Below are positions 1-8,562 of a DNA stretch of 64,000 nt, in pieces. Source of the stretch: Acidobacteriota bacterium (GTDB lineage: Bacteria > Acidobacteriota > Vicinamibacteria > Vicinamibacterales > UBA2999). The notes below the pieces were generated by a model, which did no database searches, was not told the DNA's origin, and saw nothing but the letters and a program-made list of their open reading frames with translations. Within the stretch, counting starts at the first letter, position 1. Each line of letters begins with the position of its first letter. Made by a program: the position numbers and the translations under genes. The DNA lies in NCBI GenBank assembly GCA_016871195.1, contig VFZN01000011.1:1-64000 (forward strand). The letters are read 5' to 3'.

Positions 1-243
1 CAGGACTTTTTCGCGCGCTTCGGGCACGACGAGGTCGGGACGATTGGCACTGATGTGACGCTGAACTCGGGGGATGTCAGCGGCATTCTGATCGCGGCCC
101 TGCAGGCCGCGGACCGTCGCACCGACGTGCTGACGGCCACCGTCGAGCGCCTCGAGCGTGAGCGCACCGAGCAGGCCACGGAGCTGGCTGAACTCAGAGC
201 GCTGGTCGAGACGCTGATGCGCCAGGTGGCCCAGCCGCGCTAG
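1..243 (+). CDS. C-terminal end of a peptidase S74 / tail-fibre-type protein (partial)
   Basis: The reading frame is open from the first base, so the gene begins outside the window; about 80 residues are visible. They read QDFFARFGHDEVGTIG, followed by SGILIAALQAADRR and a heptad-like, Glu/Arg/Leu-rich coiled coil. This arrangement (a DF-x-FG motif, a short 'I..ALQAA' helix, then a terminal coiled coil) is typical of the C-terminal intramolecular chaperone domain (peptidase S74) of phage tail fibres and related surface trimers, which trimerises the shaft and is then autocleaved. The usual S74 wording (VDADGVALAAIQGL) is only partly matched here. The tRNA fragment about 260 bases downstream supports a prophage or other integrated element to the left. 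The family call is moderate because only the tail of the protein is present. Confidence 0.55.
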   Translation, partial: QDFFARFGHDEVGTIGTDVTLNSGDVSGILIAALQAADRRTDVLTATVERLERERTEQATELAELRALVETLMRQVAQPR

Positions 244-259
244 ACGACGCACCCATGGA

Positions 260-298
260 CCGGCCCTCGACCCCACAGGGATTCGGGTGGAGGGCCGG
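260..298 (+). terminator. Candidate terminator hairpin after the S74-type gene
   Basis: A 9-bp perfect inverted repeat (CCGGCCCTC at 260-268, GAGGGCCGG at 290-298) lies 17 bases after the stop codon. It is followed by GAAAATT and has no T-run, so intrinsic termination is only possible. Confidence 0.4.
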
Positions 299-498
299 GA
301 AAATTGTGCGCTGGCTTTCACGCGCCCCAGACCCACCCCGGGGGCAGGATGTGGGGGGGGTGGGGGCGTTGGCTTGAACGCGGGTCCGCACGGTCTGACA
401 CTGTGCCCCTTTTTGTGCCCCCTCGGGCTGGATGGGGCCTCCTCGGGAGGGCCGTCGGTCTCTAGTTTTCCTCATTGTTCTTCTGCCTTTTTCCGCCG

Positions 499-562
499 CA
501 ACGCGGCGAGCATCCGGCTGTTAACCGGAGGGTTGCTGGTTCGAATCCAGCCCGAGGAGCCA
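499..562 (+). other. 3' fragment of a tRNA-Asn(GTT) gene; putative attachment site (attR)
   Basis: Bases 508-562 match the 3' part of a tRNA: a D-stem half GAGC, an anticodon stem CCGG/CCGG enclosing CTGTTAA (anticodon GTT), a T-arm GCTGG-TTCGAAT-CCAGC at 535-551, the acceptor half CCGAGGA at 552-558, discriminator G and an encoded CCA at 560-562. The D-loop may extend the match to about 499. The 5' side is not a tRNA: the bases where the acceptor 5' half (expected TCCTCGG) and the first D-stem half should lie do not pair. Integrases often recombine in the 3' end of tRNA genes, leaving an intact copy on one side and a 3' fragment in the same orientation on the other. That geometry puts the element to the left, where the phage-like S74 gene lies. 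The intact tRNA and the integrase would be outside the window. Confidence 0.6.
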
Positions 563-675
563 CTTTCCACCAAACCTGCGGTGATCTGACTGCAAATGCG
601 TCCCGTTGCGATGCGCGTGCGGAAACGTCGGCCTCGAGCCATCCCTCGACAGACCGGCGCCTCCGCGGGCCGCAC

Positions 676-681
676 TATACT
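676..681 (+). promoter_or_regulatory. -10 box (TATACT) for a leaderless start
   Basis: TATACT ends 7 bases before the ATG at 689 that opens the alpha/beta hydrolase gene, and no Shine-Dalgarno sequence is visible. The spacing fits a transcript that begins at or next to the start codon. The same arrangement recurs elsewhere in the window. Confidence 0.5.
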
Positions 682-688
682 GCGCGGC

Positions 689-2590
689 ATGCCGAGATTC
701 CTCAGCGTCCTGCGCGGCCTGCTGCTCGTCACCCCCCTGCTCGCTGTGACGGATCCGGTCGCGGCCGAGGTCGTCAAGTTCGAGATCACAGGCCGTGCGC
801 CCATTGGAAGCTCGGGCTACGAGAAAATCACTGGCATTGCCCGCTTCGCCATCAATCCGCGCGCGCCCGGGAATGCCGTGATTGCTGACGTCGACAGAGC
901 GCCTGTGAACCTCGACGGCAAGGTCGAGTTCTCGAGCGACGTCTACATCCTGCGCCCGATCGATCCTGCACGGTCGAACGGGGTTGCGCTCGTGGATGTG
1001 CTGAACCGTGGCCGCAAGATCGTGCTCGGTGGCTTCAACCCGGGCGCCACCAACGACCCGGTGACCGATGCAGATCTCGGTGACGGGTTCCTCATGCAGC
1101 GCGGCTACACGGTGGTCTGGGTCGGCTGGGAGTTTGACATCCGCCGCGTCAGCGGCCGTCAGGGCGAGGCCGAGCGTGGCGCCGGGCTGGCGATTGAGAT
1201 TCCGTCAGCCCGCGGCGTGTCGGGTGTCATTCGCGCCAGCGTCACTCCCAACGACGCCGGCCCGCAGACGATGGGCGACCTGGCCGGATACCGACCCATC
1301 GACGACAACGCCCCTGACACGACGCTCAGCGTGCGCGACGGCGAATTCGGCGCGAAAACGCTCATCAGCCGCGATCGGTTCACGGTGCGCGGCAATCAGG
1401 TCACTCTCACGGGCGGCTTCGAGAAAGGCCGCACGTATGAACTCAGCTATCGGCCTACCGAGTGGCCCGTGTCCGGGTTGGGGCTGGCCGCCTATCGCGA
1501 TTTCGCCTTGTGGATCAAGCATGCACCAGACGCGGTGGCGAGGGCTGGGACGCTCATCGGGTTCGGTTCGTCGCAGAGCGGACGGTTCCTGCGCACCTTT
1601 CTGTACGACGGCTTCAACACCGACGAGCAGGGCCGTCAGGTGCTCGACGGGGCGATGGTGCATATCGCCGGCGCCGCGCGCCTCAGCATCAACGTTCGAG
1701 GTGCCCAGCCCACGGCACTCTCGATGTACTCGACGACGCAGTTTCCCTATGCGACCAGTGCCGAGCGCGACCCGGTGTCGCGACGCACCGACGGTCTGCT
1801 CGACAATGCCCGCGCGCGGGTCACGCAGCCGAAGGTGATGTTCACCAACACCGCGGTCGAATACTGGGGCGGAGGGCGTGCGGCCGCGCTCATCCACACG
1901 ACGCCTGACGGCATGCGCGACCTGGTGCTGCCGCCCACCGTGCGCGCCTACTTTCTTACCGGAGCCCAGCATTCGGCCGCGCCGTTTCCGGTGCCGGCTG
2001 GGGGAGTGGGCCAGCAACCCGCCAACCCGCTCGAGTACTGGTGGACGTTGCGGGCCCTGCTTGTGGCGATGACCGACTGGGTCGTGAAGGGTACCGAGCC
2101 GCCGCCGTCGCAGGTGCCTCGGGTGGCCGACGGCACGCTCGTGCCCGTCTCGAAGCTGAGGTTCCCGGTGATTCCTAGCGTGCAAGGCCCGGCACGCATT
2201 CAGGGGCCGCGGTATGAAGACCGCGACCTGCCGTTCCTCGTGCCGCAGGTCGATGCCGACGGCAACGAACTCGCCGGAATCCGCACGGCGGAGCAGCGCG
2301 TGCCTGTGGCGACCTACACCGGCTGGAACTTCCGTCACGCATCGATTGGTGGCACGGATCAGCTCGTGAGTCTGCTTGGCATGGCGCTGCCGTTTGCAAC
2401 GACGAAGACTGCGCGCACGACGTCTGGCGACCCGAGGCTGAGCCTGGAAGAGCGCTACCCGACGAAAGACGCATATCTAGCACAGGCATCCACGGTGATC
2501 GACGCCCTGGTGACCGGCCGGTATCTGCTGCCGGGGGACGCTGCGCGGGTGCGGTCGAGGATCGAGGCACACTGGCCGTCGGTGCGCTGA
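689..2590 (+). CDS. Exported alpha/beta hydrolase domain protein
   Basis: The 633-residue product starts with a signal peptide (MPRFLSVLRGLLLVTPLLAV, cleavage probably after DPVAA near residue 26), so it should act in the periplasm or outside the cell. The frame is open further upstream, but the ATG at 689 is the only start that places the signal peptide at the N-terminus, and a TATACT box precedes it. The sequence GFGSSQSGRF near residue 300 is the nucleophile elbow (G-x-S-x-S-G-R) of the 'alpha/beta hydrolase domain' family (Pfam Abhydrolase_10), whose members are about 450-650 residues and mostly uncharacterised. The real substrate is unknown; an ester is most likely. The gene stands alone, with a hairpin 55 bases after it. 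Confidence 0.75.
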   Translation: MPRFLSVLRGLLLVTPLLAVTDPVAAEVVKFEITGRAPIGSSGYEKITGIARFAINPRAPGNAVIADVDRAPVNLDGKVEFSSDVYILRPIDPARSNGVALVDVLNRGRKIVLGGFNPGATNDPVTDADLGDGFLMQRGYTVVWVGWEFDIRRVSGRQGEAERGAGLAIEIPSARGVSGVIRASVTPNDAGPQTMGDLAGYRPIDDNAPDTTLSVRDGEFGAKTLISRDRFTVRGNQVTLTGGFEKGRTYELSYRPTEWPVSGLGLAAYRDFALWIKHAPDAVARAGTLIGFGSSQSGRFLRTFLYDGFNTDEQGRQVLDGAMVHIAGAARLSINVRGAQPTALSMYSTTQFPYATSAERDPVSRRTDGLLDNARARVTQPKVMFTNTAVEYWGGGRAAALIHTTPDGMRDLVLPPTVRAYFLTGAQHSAAPFPVPAGGVGQQPANPLEYWWTLRALLVAMTDWVVKGTEPPPSQVPRVADGTLVPVSKLRFPVIPSVQGPARIQGPRYEDRDLPFLVPQVDADGNELAGIRTAEQRVPVATYTGWNFRHASIGGTDQLVSLLGMALPFATTKTARTTSGDPRLSLEERYPTKDAYLAQASTVIDALVTGRYLLPGDAARVRSRIEAHWPSVR

Positions 2591-2602
2591 GGATCCGACC
2601 GG

Positions 2603-2979
2603 TACGGTGCTCCCTGCTCGGGCGTCGGTATCGACGTGTGCACCGGCCCACGCCGCGGTGTGGGCCTCGTCGTCACCGCGGCCGTTCAGTTGTCTCTGCC
2701 AGGTTGATGTGGCGCCGTCATATGCCTGTGCGACACTCGCCTGGGATGACTCGACTCACCGCGTGTGCGCTCGCGCTGCTGCTGGTGCCTGCCCACTCCT
2801 GATGCAGGGCGACAGTGATAAGACCCCCCTTTCGACACTGATTCCGACCCCCTTCACGGGGTAATACCGGCCGAACCCTCCTGGAAACCTGGCTCGTGCG
2901 GCTGAAAGGTCTCCGGCTGGAACCCCCGGCGCACGTCACGGCGTCCTACCGCTGTTCCACCAACAATCAGGAGACACAT
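2603..2979. other. Non-coding stretch before the TonB-dependent receptor gene
   Basis: No full-length gene is present. It holds a hairpin (2645-2666), an orphan signal-peptide-like reading frame at 2746-2802 (MTRLTACALALLLVPAHS, then stop), and about 175 bases of leader before the receptor start. I recognised no riboswitch. Confidence 0.5.
2645..2666 (+). terminator. Hairpin downstream of the hydrolase gene
   Basis: A 7-bp perfect stem (GGCCCAC / GTGGGCC) with an 8-base loop lies 55 bases after the hydrolase stop. It lacks a T-tract. Confidence 0.35.
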
Positions 2980-5910
2980 GTGGCGATGCGCGAAATCCGC
3001 AATTTCATGTGGCTGTGTGTGCTGTCGATCCTGTTGCCAGTGACAGCGTCGGCTCAGGGCAATCCGACGGGCGGGCTGCAGGGGAAGGTGACTGACGGCG
3101 ACGGACTGCCCCTGCCCGGGGTGACGGTGATCGTGAGTTCGCCTGCGCTGCAGGGGCTTCGCACGGTGGTCTCGTCCGAAAACGGCGACTATCTGCTGCC
3201 GTTCCTGCCCCCGGGAGTCTATTCCGCGCGGTTTGACCTTGCGGGATTCCAGGCTGTCGTGCGCGAGCCGCTCACGGTCGTCATCGCCGAAACGCTGCGC
3301 CTGGATGTCGCGCTTGGTGTCGCCGGTGTCACGGAGACGGTCCAGGTGACTGGCACCGCGCCGTCCGAAATTGCCCCAAACCTGACGGTCGCCAGCACAT
3401 ACAAGGCAGCGGACATCGAGCGGCTTCCCGTGGGCCGCACCCTCAATTCGGCCGTGCTGCTGGCTCCGAATGTCACCGACAACGGGCCTGGCGGCAACAT
3501 CATGATTGCCGGTGCGATGTCCTTTGAGAACCTGTTCCTCATGAATGGTGTCGTCATGAATGAGAACCTGCGTGGTCAGGCTCGTTTGGTGTTCATTGAG
3601 GACGCCATTCAGGAGACCAAGATTTCGACCGGCAGTATCTCGGCTGAGTACGGACGCTTCCAGGGTGGTGTCGTCAACATGGTGACCAAGTCGGGCAGCA
3701 ATCGCTACACGGGGTCGATGCGCGTCTCATTCGTTAATGATGCCTGGGCCGCGCTGACGCCGTTTCCGGGTGACGAGAACATTGATCAGGTGGTGCCCAC
3801 GTACGAGGCCACACAGGGCGGCCCCATCTTCCGCGACCGCCTTTGGTACTTCGGTGCCGGCCGTTACGAGAAAAACACCGACAACCGCACCGCCGACTTC
3901 ACGGCCTTCAACTATCGCCGGACAGACGATGAGCGACGGTATGAGGGCAAACTCACCTGGGCCCTGACGCCTGGCCAGAGTGTCAAGGGGTCGTACTCGC
4001 GTCGGCGCAATGACATCGCCAACAACAACTTCGGCACCATCATGGATGCGGCGTCGCTGTACGACAGTGCCAACGATGAAAAGCTGTATTCGGCCAATTA
4101 CACGGTGACGCTGCCTGGCAACTGGTTCCTCGAGAGCCAGTACTCGAAGCGCGAACTTTCCTTCATCGGCACCGGGGGAAGCTTCACCGACCTTGTGCGC
4201 GGCACGCCCATCTGGGATCGCTCCCGGGGCCAGGCCCGGTTCAACGCGCCCACCTTCTGCAAGGTCTGCGGCAACGGCCTCGAAATCCGAAACAACTGGA
4301 ATGCCCTGTTCAAGGCCAGCTACTTTTTGTCGACGGGCCGAACCGGATCGCACACGCTGGTCGCCGGTGCCGACGTGTACGAGGAAACCAGGCAGAACGA
4401 CAACTTCCAGTCGGGCAGTTCCTACCGCATCCAGGCGACGCGCACGGTCATTGACGGTCAGCGGATTTTCCCCGTGTTCGTGCCCGACAACACGACGTAT
4501 GTCGAATACCTTCCGCTGGTCGCTCCCAGCCTCGGCAACCGCATTCGTACGTCCTCGGCCTTCGTCAATGACACCTGGCGGGTCAACGGCAGGCTGACGA
4601 TCAACCTCGGACTGCGGTTCGATGCCAATCGTTCCGTCGATCAGGGTGGCGCCCAGGTGGTGCGCGACAAAGCGTTCAGTCCGCGACTGGGACTGACATG
4701 GGACATCGCGGGTGACGGCCGCTGGACGGCAAACGCCGGGTTTGCCCGGTATGTCGCAGCCATCAGTACCGCGATGGTTGACGCCGGTTCCGCCGGGGGG
4801 CGCACCTCGACCTTCAGCTTTTTCTACCAGGGGCCGGCCGTGAACACGGACCCGTCGCGGCCCTTACTGACCGCCGACGAGGCGCTGCCCATCCTGTTCG
4901 ACTGGTTCTTCGCCAACGGCGGCACCAGCCGTGCCCCTCGCAGCGCTCCGAGCATTCCCGGCGTGACCACGCGGGTTGGTGATGGCCTGCGCGCTCCCAA
5001 CAGCAACGAGTTCATGCTGGGTCTCGCCCGGCAGATCGGCACACGTGCGACCCTGCGCGCCGATGTCGTTCACAAGCGCTATGCGGATTTTTACGGCGAT
5101 TTCCGTGACCCATCAACCGGCAAGGTGACTGATCCCACCGGTCGCACCTATGACCGCACCATCGTCCGCAACACCGAACTGGCCAATCGCTCGTACACCG
5201 GACTGGTGACGCAGGCAAGCGTCCGCGGTGGTGAGGCATGGTCACTCGGGGCGAACTATACCCTCTCGTGGCAGCGCGGAAACTTTACCGGCGAAAACGA
5301 AGGCAGCGGCCCGCTGCGGTTCGGCGGGAGCGACCAACCGGAGTACATCCGGGAGGCCTGGAATTTCCCGACAGGTTACAACCCCGGTGATCAGCGCCAC
5401 AAGGTGCGGGTGTGGGGCAACTATCGCCTGCCGATCGCCGAACGCCTCGGACTGTTTGATCTCGGAGCATTGCAGCGGTTCGATTCCTCTGACGCGTCAA
5501 GCGCCGACGGGTCGATCGATCCTCGGACGTTTGTGACCAATCCCGGGTATGTGACGACCCCATCGACCGTCACCTACTTTTTCGGTCCACGCGGGGCACA
5601 GCGGTACGATGCCGTGTCGCGCACCGACCTGTCGCTGCTCTACACGCTGCCGCTCGAGCGCGTCGGTCGCGCCCAGGTGTTCTTCCGGGGAATCGTCACG
5701 AACGTCTTCAATCAGTCGGCTCAGGTGTCTGGGAACGAAACAATTCTGACCCGCACGAACGACGGACGCTATCAGCTGTTCAATCCGTTCACGACGCTGC
5801 CGGAGCGGGGCGTTCATTGGGAATACGGTCCGCTCTATGGACAGCCGACGGGCGTGGGTGACTACCAGGCCCCGCGCGAGTTTAATTTCTCAGTCGGCAT
5901 CCGCTTCTGA
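2980..5910 (+). CDS. TonB-dependent receptor with N-terminal carboxypeptidase-regulatory-like domain
   Basis: The product is an outer-membrane receptor of about 976 residues. The signal peptide (MREIRNFMWLCVLSILLPVT, cleaved after ASA) is followed at about residues 30-110 by a carboxypeptidase-regulatory-like Ig fold (LQGKVTDGDGLPLPGVTV). A plug-like region follows (AADIERLPVGRTLNSAVLL, then ISAEYGRFQGGVVNMVTKSG), and then a long beta-barrel ending in an aromatic C-terminus (REFNFSVGIRF). This is the 'Oar-like' receptor type abundant in Acidobacteriota, usually tied to uptake of oligosaccharides or other polymers. AGGAG at 2969-2973 is best spaced for the GTG at 2980; the ATG at 2986 is the alternative. 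No SusD-type partner is adjacent, so the ligand cannot be inferred. Confidence 0.9.
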   Translation: MAMREIRNFMWLCVLSILLPVTASAQGNPTGGLQGKVTDGDGLPLPGVTVIVSSPALQGLRTVVSSENGDYLLPFLPPGVYSARFDLAGFQAVVREPLTVVIAETLRLDVALGVAGVTETVQVTGTAPSEIAPNLTVASTYKAADIERLPVGRTLNSAVLLAPNVTDNGPGGNIMIAGAMSFENLFLMNGVVMNENLRGQARLVFIEDAIQETKISTGSISAEYGRFQGGVVNMVTKSGSNRYTGSMRVSFVNDAWAALTPFPGDENIDQVVPTYEATQGGPIFRDRLWYFGAGRYEKNTDNRTADFTAFNYRRTDDERRYEGKLTWALTPGQSVKGSYSRRRNDIANNNFGTIMDAASLYDSANDEKLYSANYTVTLPGNWFLESQYSKRELSFIGTGGSFTDLVRGTPIWDRSRGQARFNAPTFCKVCGNGLEIRNNWNALFKASYFLSTGRTGSHTLVAGADVYEETRQNDNFQSGSSYRIQATRTVIDGQRIFPVFVPDNTTYVEYLPLVAPSLGNRIRTSSAFVNDTWRVNGRLTINLGLRFDANRSVDQGGAQVVRDKAFSPRLGLTWDIAGDGRWTANAGFARYVAAISTAMVDAGSAGGRTSTFSFFYQGPAVNTDPSRPLLTADEALPILFDWFFANGGTSRAPRSAPSIPGVTTRVGDGLRAPNSNEFMLGLARQIGTRATLRADVVHKRYADFYGDFRDPSTGKVTDPTGRTYDRTIVRNTELANRSYTGLVTQASVRGGEAWSLGANYTLSWQRGNFTGENEGSGPLRFGGSDQPEYIREAWNFPTGYNPGDQRHKVRVWGNYRLPIAERLGLFDLGALQRFDSSDASSADGSIDPRTFVTNPGYVTTPSTVTYFFGPRGAQRYDAVSRTDLSLLYTLPLERVGRAQVFFRGIVTNVFNQSAQVSGNETILTRTNDGRYQLFNPFTTLPERGVHWEYGPLYGQPTGVGDYQAPREFNFSVGIRF

Positions 5911-5921
5911 TACACGGCGTG

Positions 5922-5946
5922 CCCGGGTCCCGCGAAGGGACTCGGG
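5922..5946 (+). terminator. Terminator-like hairpin after the TonB receptor
   Basis: CCCGGGTCCC and GGGACTCGGG form a 10-bp stem with one G-U pair around the loop GCGAA, 11 bases after the stop. No T-run follows. It may serve both convergent genes. Confidence 0.45.
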
Positions 5947-6187
5947 GCGTTCACCGCGGCCTCTTCGCATCCCGCGGAGTCGCACGGTCGAGCGCGGCCA
6001 GTGCCTGGTGCGCGGGGGTGTCGCCGCGGGGGCTACGGGGCAGCCGGCATCGCCCGGGCAATCAGGGTGACTGCCAGTGCGCATCCGCTCTCGCGGCTGG
6101 CGCCTGCGCACTGCCGGGGGCCGTCGGTTCCTCAGCGAACAGGAGCCACTGCGCTCTCGCATGCACCACGGCGCTCCCGCTCGCGGC

Positions 6188-7096
6188 TCAGTTCCGCGAG
6201 CCCGGCTGCAGATCGAGTCGCATCAGCAAGTCGTCGAGATCGGCCAGCGTGCCCTCATCGACCGCAGCAAACGGCGCCCGCGCGCGCGGCGACGACAGCA
6301 CGCCTCGGCGGTGATAAATGTGCTTGCGCAGGGCGAGGTTGATGCGCGGCTGGTTTTCAAACCGAATCAGCGGGCAGTAGCGATAAAAAATCGTCGTCGC
6401 CGCATCGCGATCGCCTGACATCCACGCGCGATAGATGGCGACGAGGATTTCAGGGAAGGCAAACCCGGTCATTGTGCCCGCCGCGCCGTGCCGCAGTTCC
6501 TCAAGGAACATCATGCCGCCCAGGCCGCCGAAGATGGTGATGTCGGGGTTGGCTGCCCGCACCTGACTCACCTTCATCGGCGAGGGCTCGTCTTCCAGCT
6601 TGAGATACGCCAGCCGCGGTGTTGCCACACCGAGACCGGCAATGAGCTCGACACTCATCGTGATGCCGCCAACGGCCGGGGGAAAGTCCTGCACCACCAC
6701 GGGAATGTCGATGGCCTCGGCCACGGCGAGGTAGTGCCGCATGAGTACACTGTCATTCGTGCGCGCCAGCTTCGGTGCGGCCACCATCACCGCCGCGGCG
6801 CCCATCTCCTGCGCGCGACGGCTGAGCGCAATGCATCCATCGGTGCCCGCATGGGTGGTACCGACGCAGATGGGGAAGTCAGCCCCCGCGGCCTCTATCG
6901 TCAGGGCCATCACCTCGTCGCGTTCACGTTCGGTGAGCTTGTCGGCCTCCCCCAGCACACCGAGGATGGTCATGCCGTTGACGCCCGCCGCACGCGTGAA
7001 CTCGGTGAGTCGCGTGACGCCGTGACGGTCTACCTGTCCGTCCTCGTGGAACGGGGTGGGGGTGATATTGAACACGCCAGTCAGCTGATCAGTCAT
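6188..7096 (-). CDS. Divergent dihydrodipicolinate synthase (DapA) family lyase/aldolase
   Basis: The product is 302 residues, the normal length for the DapA / N-acetylneuraminate lyase (beta/alpha)8 family, whose members form a Schiff base between an active-site lysine and a 2-oxo acid. The Schiff-base lysine is kept (YLKLED, Lys166). However, the GTTGE substrate motif reads GVLGE (46-50), and the conserved Tyr of the YNxPxxTG motif is replaced (QDFPPAVGG, Gln136). It is therefore unlikely to be the housekeeping DapA. It lies 18 bases downstream of a cyclic amidohydrolase gene on the same strand, so the two probably work together in catabolism of an unidentified carbon/nitrogen compound. The start at 7096 lacks a good ribosome binding site. 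Confidence 0.75.
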   Translation of the reverse strand: MTDQLTGVFNITPTPFHEDGQVDRHGVTRLTEFTRAAGVNGMTILGVLGEADKLTERERDEVMALTIEAAGADFPICVGTTHAGTDGCIALSRRAQEMGAAAVMVAAPKLARTNDSVLMRHYLAVAEAIDIPVVVQDFPPAVGGITMSVELIAGLGVATPRLAYLKLEDEPSPMKVSQVRAANPDITIFGGLGGMMFLEELRHGAAGTMTGFAFPEILVAIYRAWMSGDRDAATTIFYRYCPLIRFENQPRINLALRKHIYHRRGVLSSPRARAPFAAVDEGTLADLDDLLMRLDLQPGSRN

Positions 7097-7114
7097 AGGA
7101 GGATTCCTGCAACA

Positions 7115-8536
7115 TCACGATGACGACGCCATGGAGAGGCTGGTATCGGGTCGCACGAAGCGCCCGTGGCCGGGCAGGCCTGCCAGCGTGCCGTCGCGTA
7201 CGACGATCCCGCCCCGCACCACCGTGTGCACCACGCGGCCGTGCATCGTGAGGCCGTCATAGATGCGCATGTTGCCGCGCGAGCGTGTGGCGGCTTGCCG
7301 ATGGTCATATGTCCAGGACGCCTCCGTGTCGACGATGGTGAAGTCAGCGTCGGCGCCGGGGGTGATGCGGCCCTTGGCGCCAAGGTGGAAGAGTTCGGCG
7401 GCTCCGGACGACAGCAGCCGCGCCACCTTGGGCAGGGTGATGCGGCGTTCATGCACGCCGGTCAGCATCAGCGGCACCAGCACCTCGAGCCCGCACAGCC
7501 CCGGTGGAGCCGACGAGATCGGGTCATGCCCGCGCTGCTTTTCGTCATCGAGAAACGGTGAGTGATCAGTGCCGATACAGGCGACGAGTCCGGCGGCCAC
7601 ACCCTGCCACATGCCGAGTCGTTCGGCGTCTGATCGCAGCGGCGGATTGCACTTGGCGAAGGCCCCGAAGCGGTCGAGTGCGTCGTCCGTAAAGAACAGA
7701 TATGGCGGGCAGGTTTCCGCGGTGGCGTCTATGCCGCGCGCGCGCGCGCCGGCCACCAGCTGCAGCGTGCGGGGGCTCGACACATGCACGACCTGCACCT
7801 TCGTGCCGAGCGCTCCGGCCAGAGCGAGCACCATGGCAGCCGACACTTCTTCAACCAGCGCCGGGCGACTCAGTGCGTGGGCGCGTCCGGTCGTGTGCCC
7901 CGAGGCTTCGACCTGTCGGGTGAACGAGGCGGCCATGCCGGCATGCTCGCAGTGAAACGCATGGCGCAGCCCTGTGCGGCCCACGGCGCGCATGACGTCG
8001 ACGAGCAGGGCCTCATCGGTGCACCAGAGCCCGCGGAATTCATCAAGCCGCGTCGGCGGCGGCGGCTGCAGAAACGTCTTGAAGGCGACCGCACCGACCT
8101 CGGCCTGCGAGGCGATCTCGTCGAGGTTCTCGTGACCTGCGCCGCCGTAGAGGGCATAGTCGGTGTACGCGTGCGGTGCCATCAGCGCAGCACGTTGTGC
8201 CAGCGAGGCCCCCGAGTTGGCCGGCAGTCGCGCGATGGGCATTTCGAACAGCGTGGTAATGCCGCCCAGCGCTGCGGCGGCGGTACCCGACGCGAAGTCT
8301 TCCCGGGCATCGATGCCGGGATAGCGCGTGTGCACGTGCGTGTCGATCACGCCTGGCAGCACATGCAACCCCGGCACCGCCAGCACGGTGTCAGCGGTGG
8401 CCGTGGCGCCGGCACTCCCCGAGGGCAGCAGGGCCACGGTGCGGCCGTCACGCACGGCCACATCGGCGGCGTGGCAACCCTCGGCGGTCACCACCGTTCC
8501 GCCCGTCAGCAGGAGGTCGCAGTGCAGGGAAGCCAT
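7115..8536 (-). CDS. Cyclic amidohydrolase (dihydroorotase / allantoinase / hydantoinase family)
   Basis: The product is 473 residues from the ATG at 8536 (MASLHCDLLLTGGTVVT); the longer upstream frame has no family similarity. The binuclear metal site of the superfamily is visible: GVIDTHVHTRYPG (HxH), AFKTFLQ with the carboxylated lysine, HAFHCEHA and HVSS histidines, and GTDHSPF with the catalytic aspartate. This fits a cyclic-amide ring hydrolase; the length and the late GTDHSPF motif resemble allantoinase more than dihydroorotase, but specificity cannot be settled. The neighbours are a DapA-like lyase (18 bases downstream) and an exported VOC protein (26 bases upstream), suggesting one minus-strand operon. 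No ureide or purine genes are nearby. Confidence 0.8.
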   Translation of the reverse strand: MASLHCDLLLTGGTVVTAEGCHAADVAVRDGRTVALLPSGSAGATATADTVLAVPGLHVLPGVIDTHVHTRYPGIDAREDFASGTAAAALGGITTLFEMPIARLPANSGASLAQRAALMAPHAYTDYALYGGAGHENLDEIASQAEVGAVAFKTFLQPPPPTRLDEFRGLWCTDEALLVDVMRAVGRTGLRHAFHCEHAGMAASFTRQVEASGHTTGRAHALSRPALVEEVSAAMVLALAGALGTKVQVVHVSSPRTLQLVAGARARGIDATAETCPPYLFFTDDALDRFGAFAKCNPPLRSDAERLGMWQGVAAGLVACIGTDHSPFLDDEKQRGHDPISSAPPGLCGLEVLVPLMLTGVHERRITLPKVARLLSSGAAELFHLGAKGRITPGADADFTIVDTEASWTYDHRQAATRSRGNMRIYDGLTMHGRVVHTVVRGGIVVRDGTLAGLPGHGRFVRPDTSLSMASSS

Positions 8537-8562
8537 GGCGGGTGAACCTGCGCCGGGTGCGA

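Noticed and set aside
469-562. A full-length tRNA starting at TCCTC (469-473)
   Set aside because: Only five acceptor bases could pair, the distance to the 3' end is 94 bases with no long variable arm, and no D-stem forms. The 3' fragment reading fits better.
472-804. Minus-strand frame over the tRNA fragment and the start of the hydrolase gene
   Set aside because: No recognisable domain; it runs through the tRNA remnant and the signal peptide region.
2803-2975. A riboswitch in the leader of the TonB receptor gene
   Set aside because: No cobalamin, TPP or other conserved core could be matched by eye; a covariance-model search would be needed.
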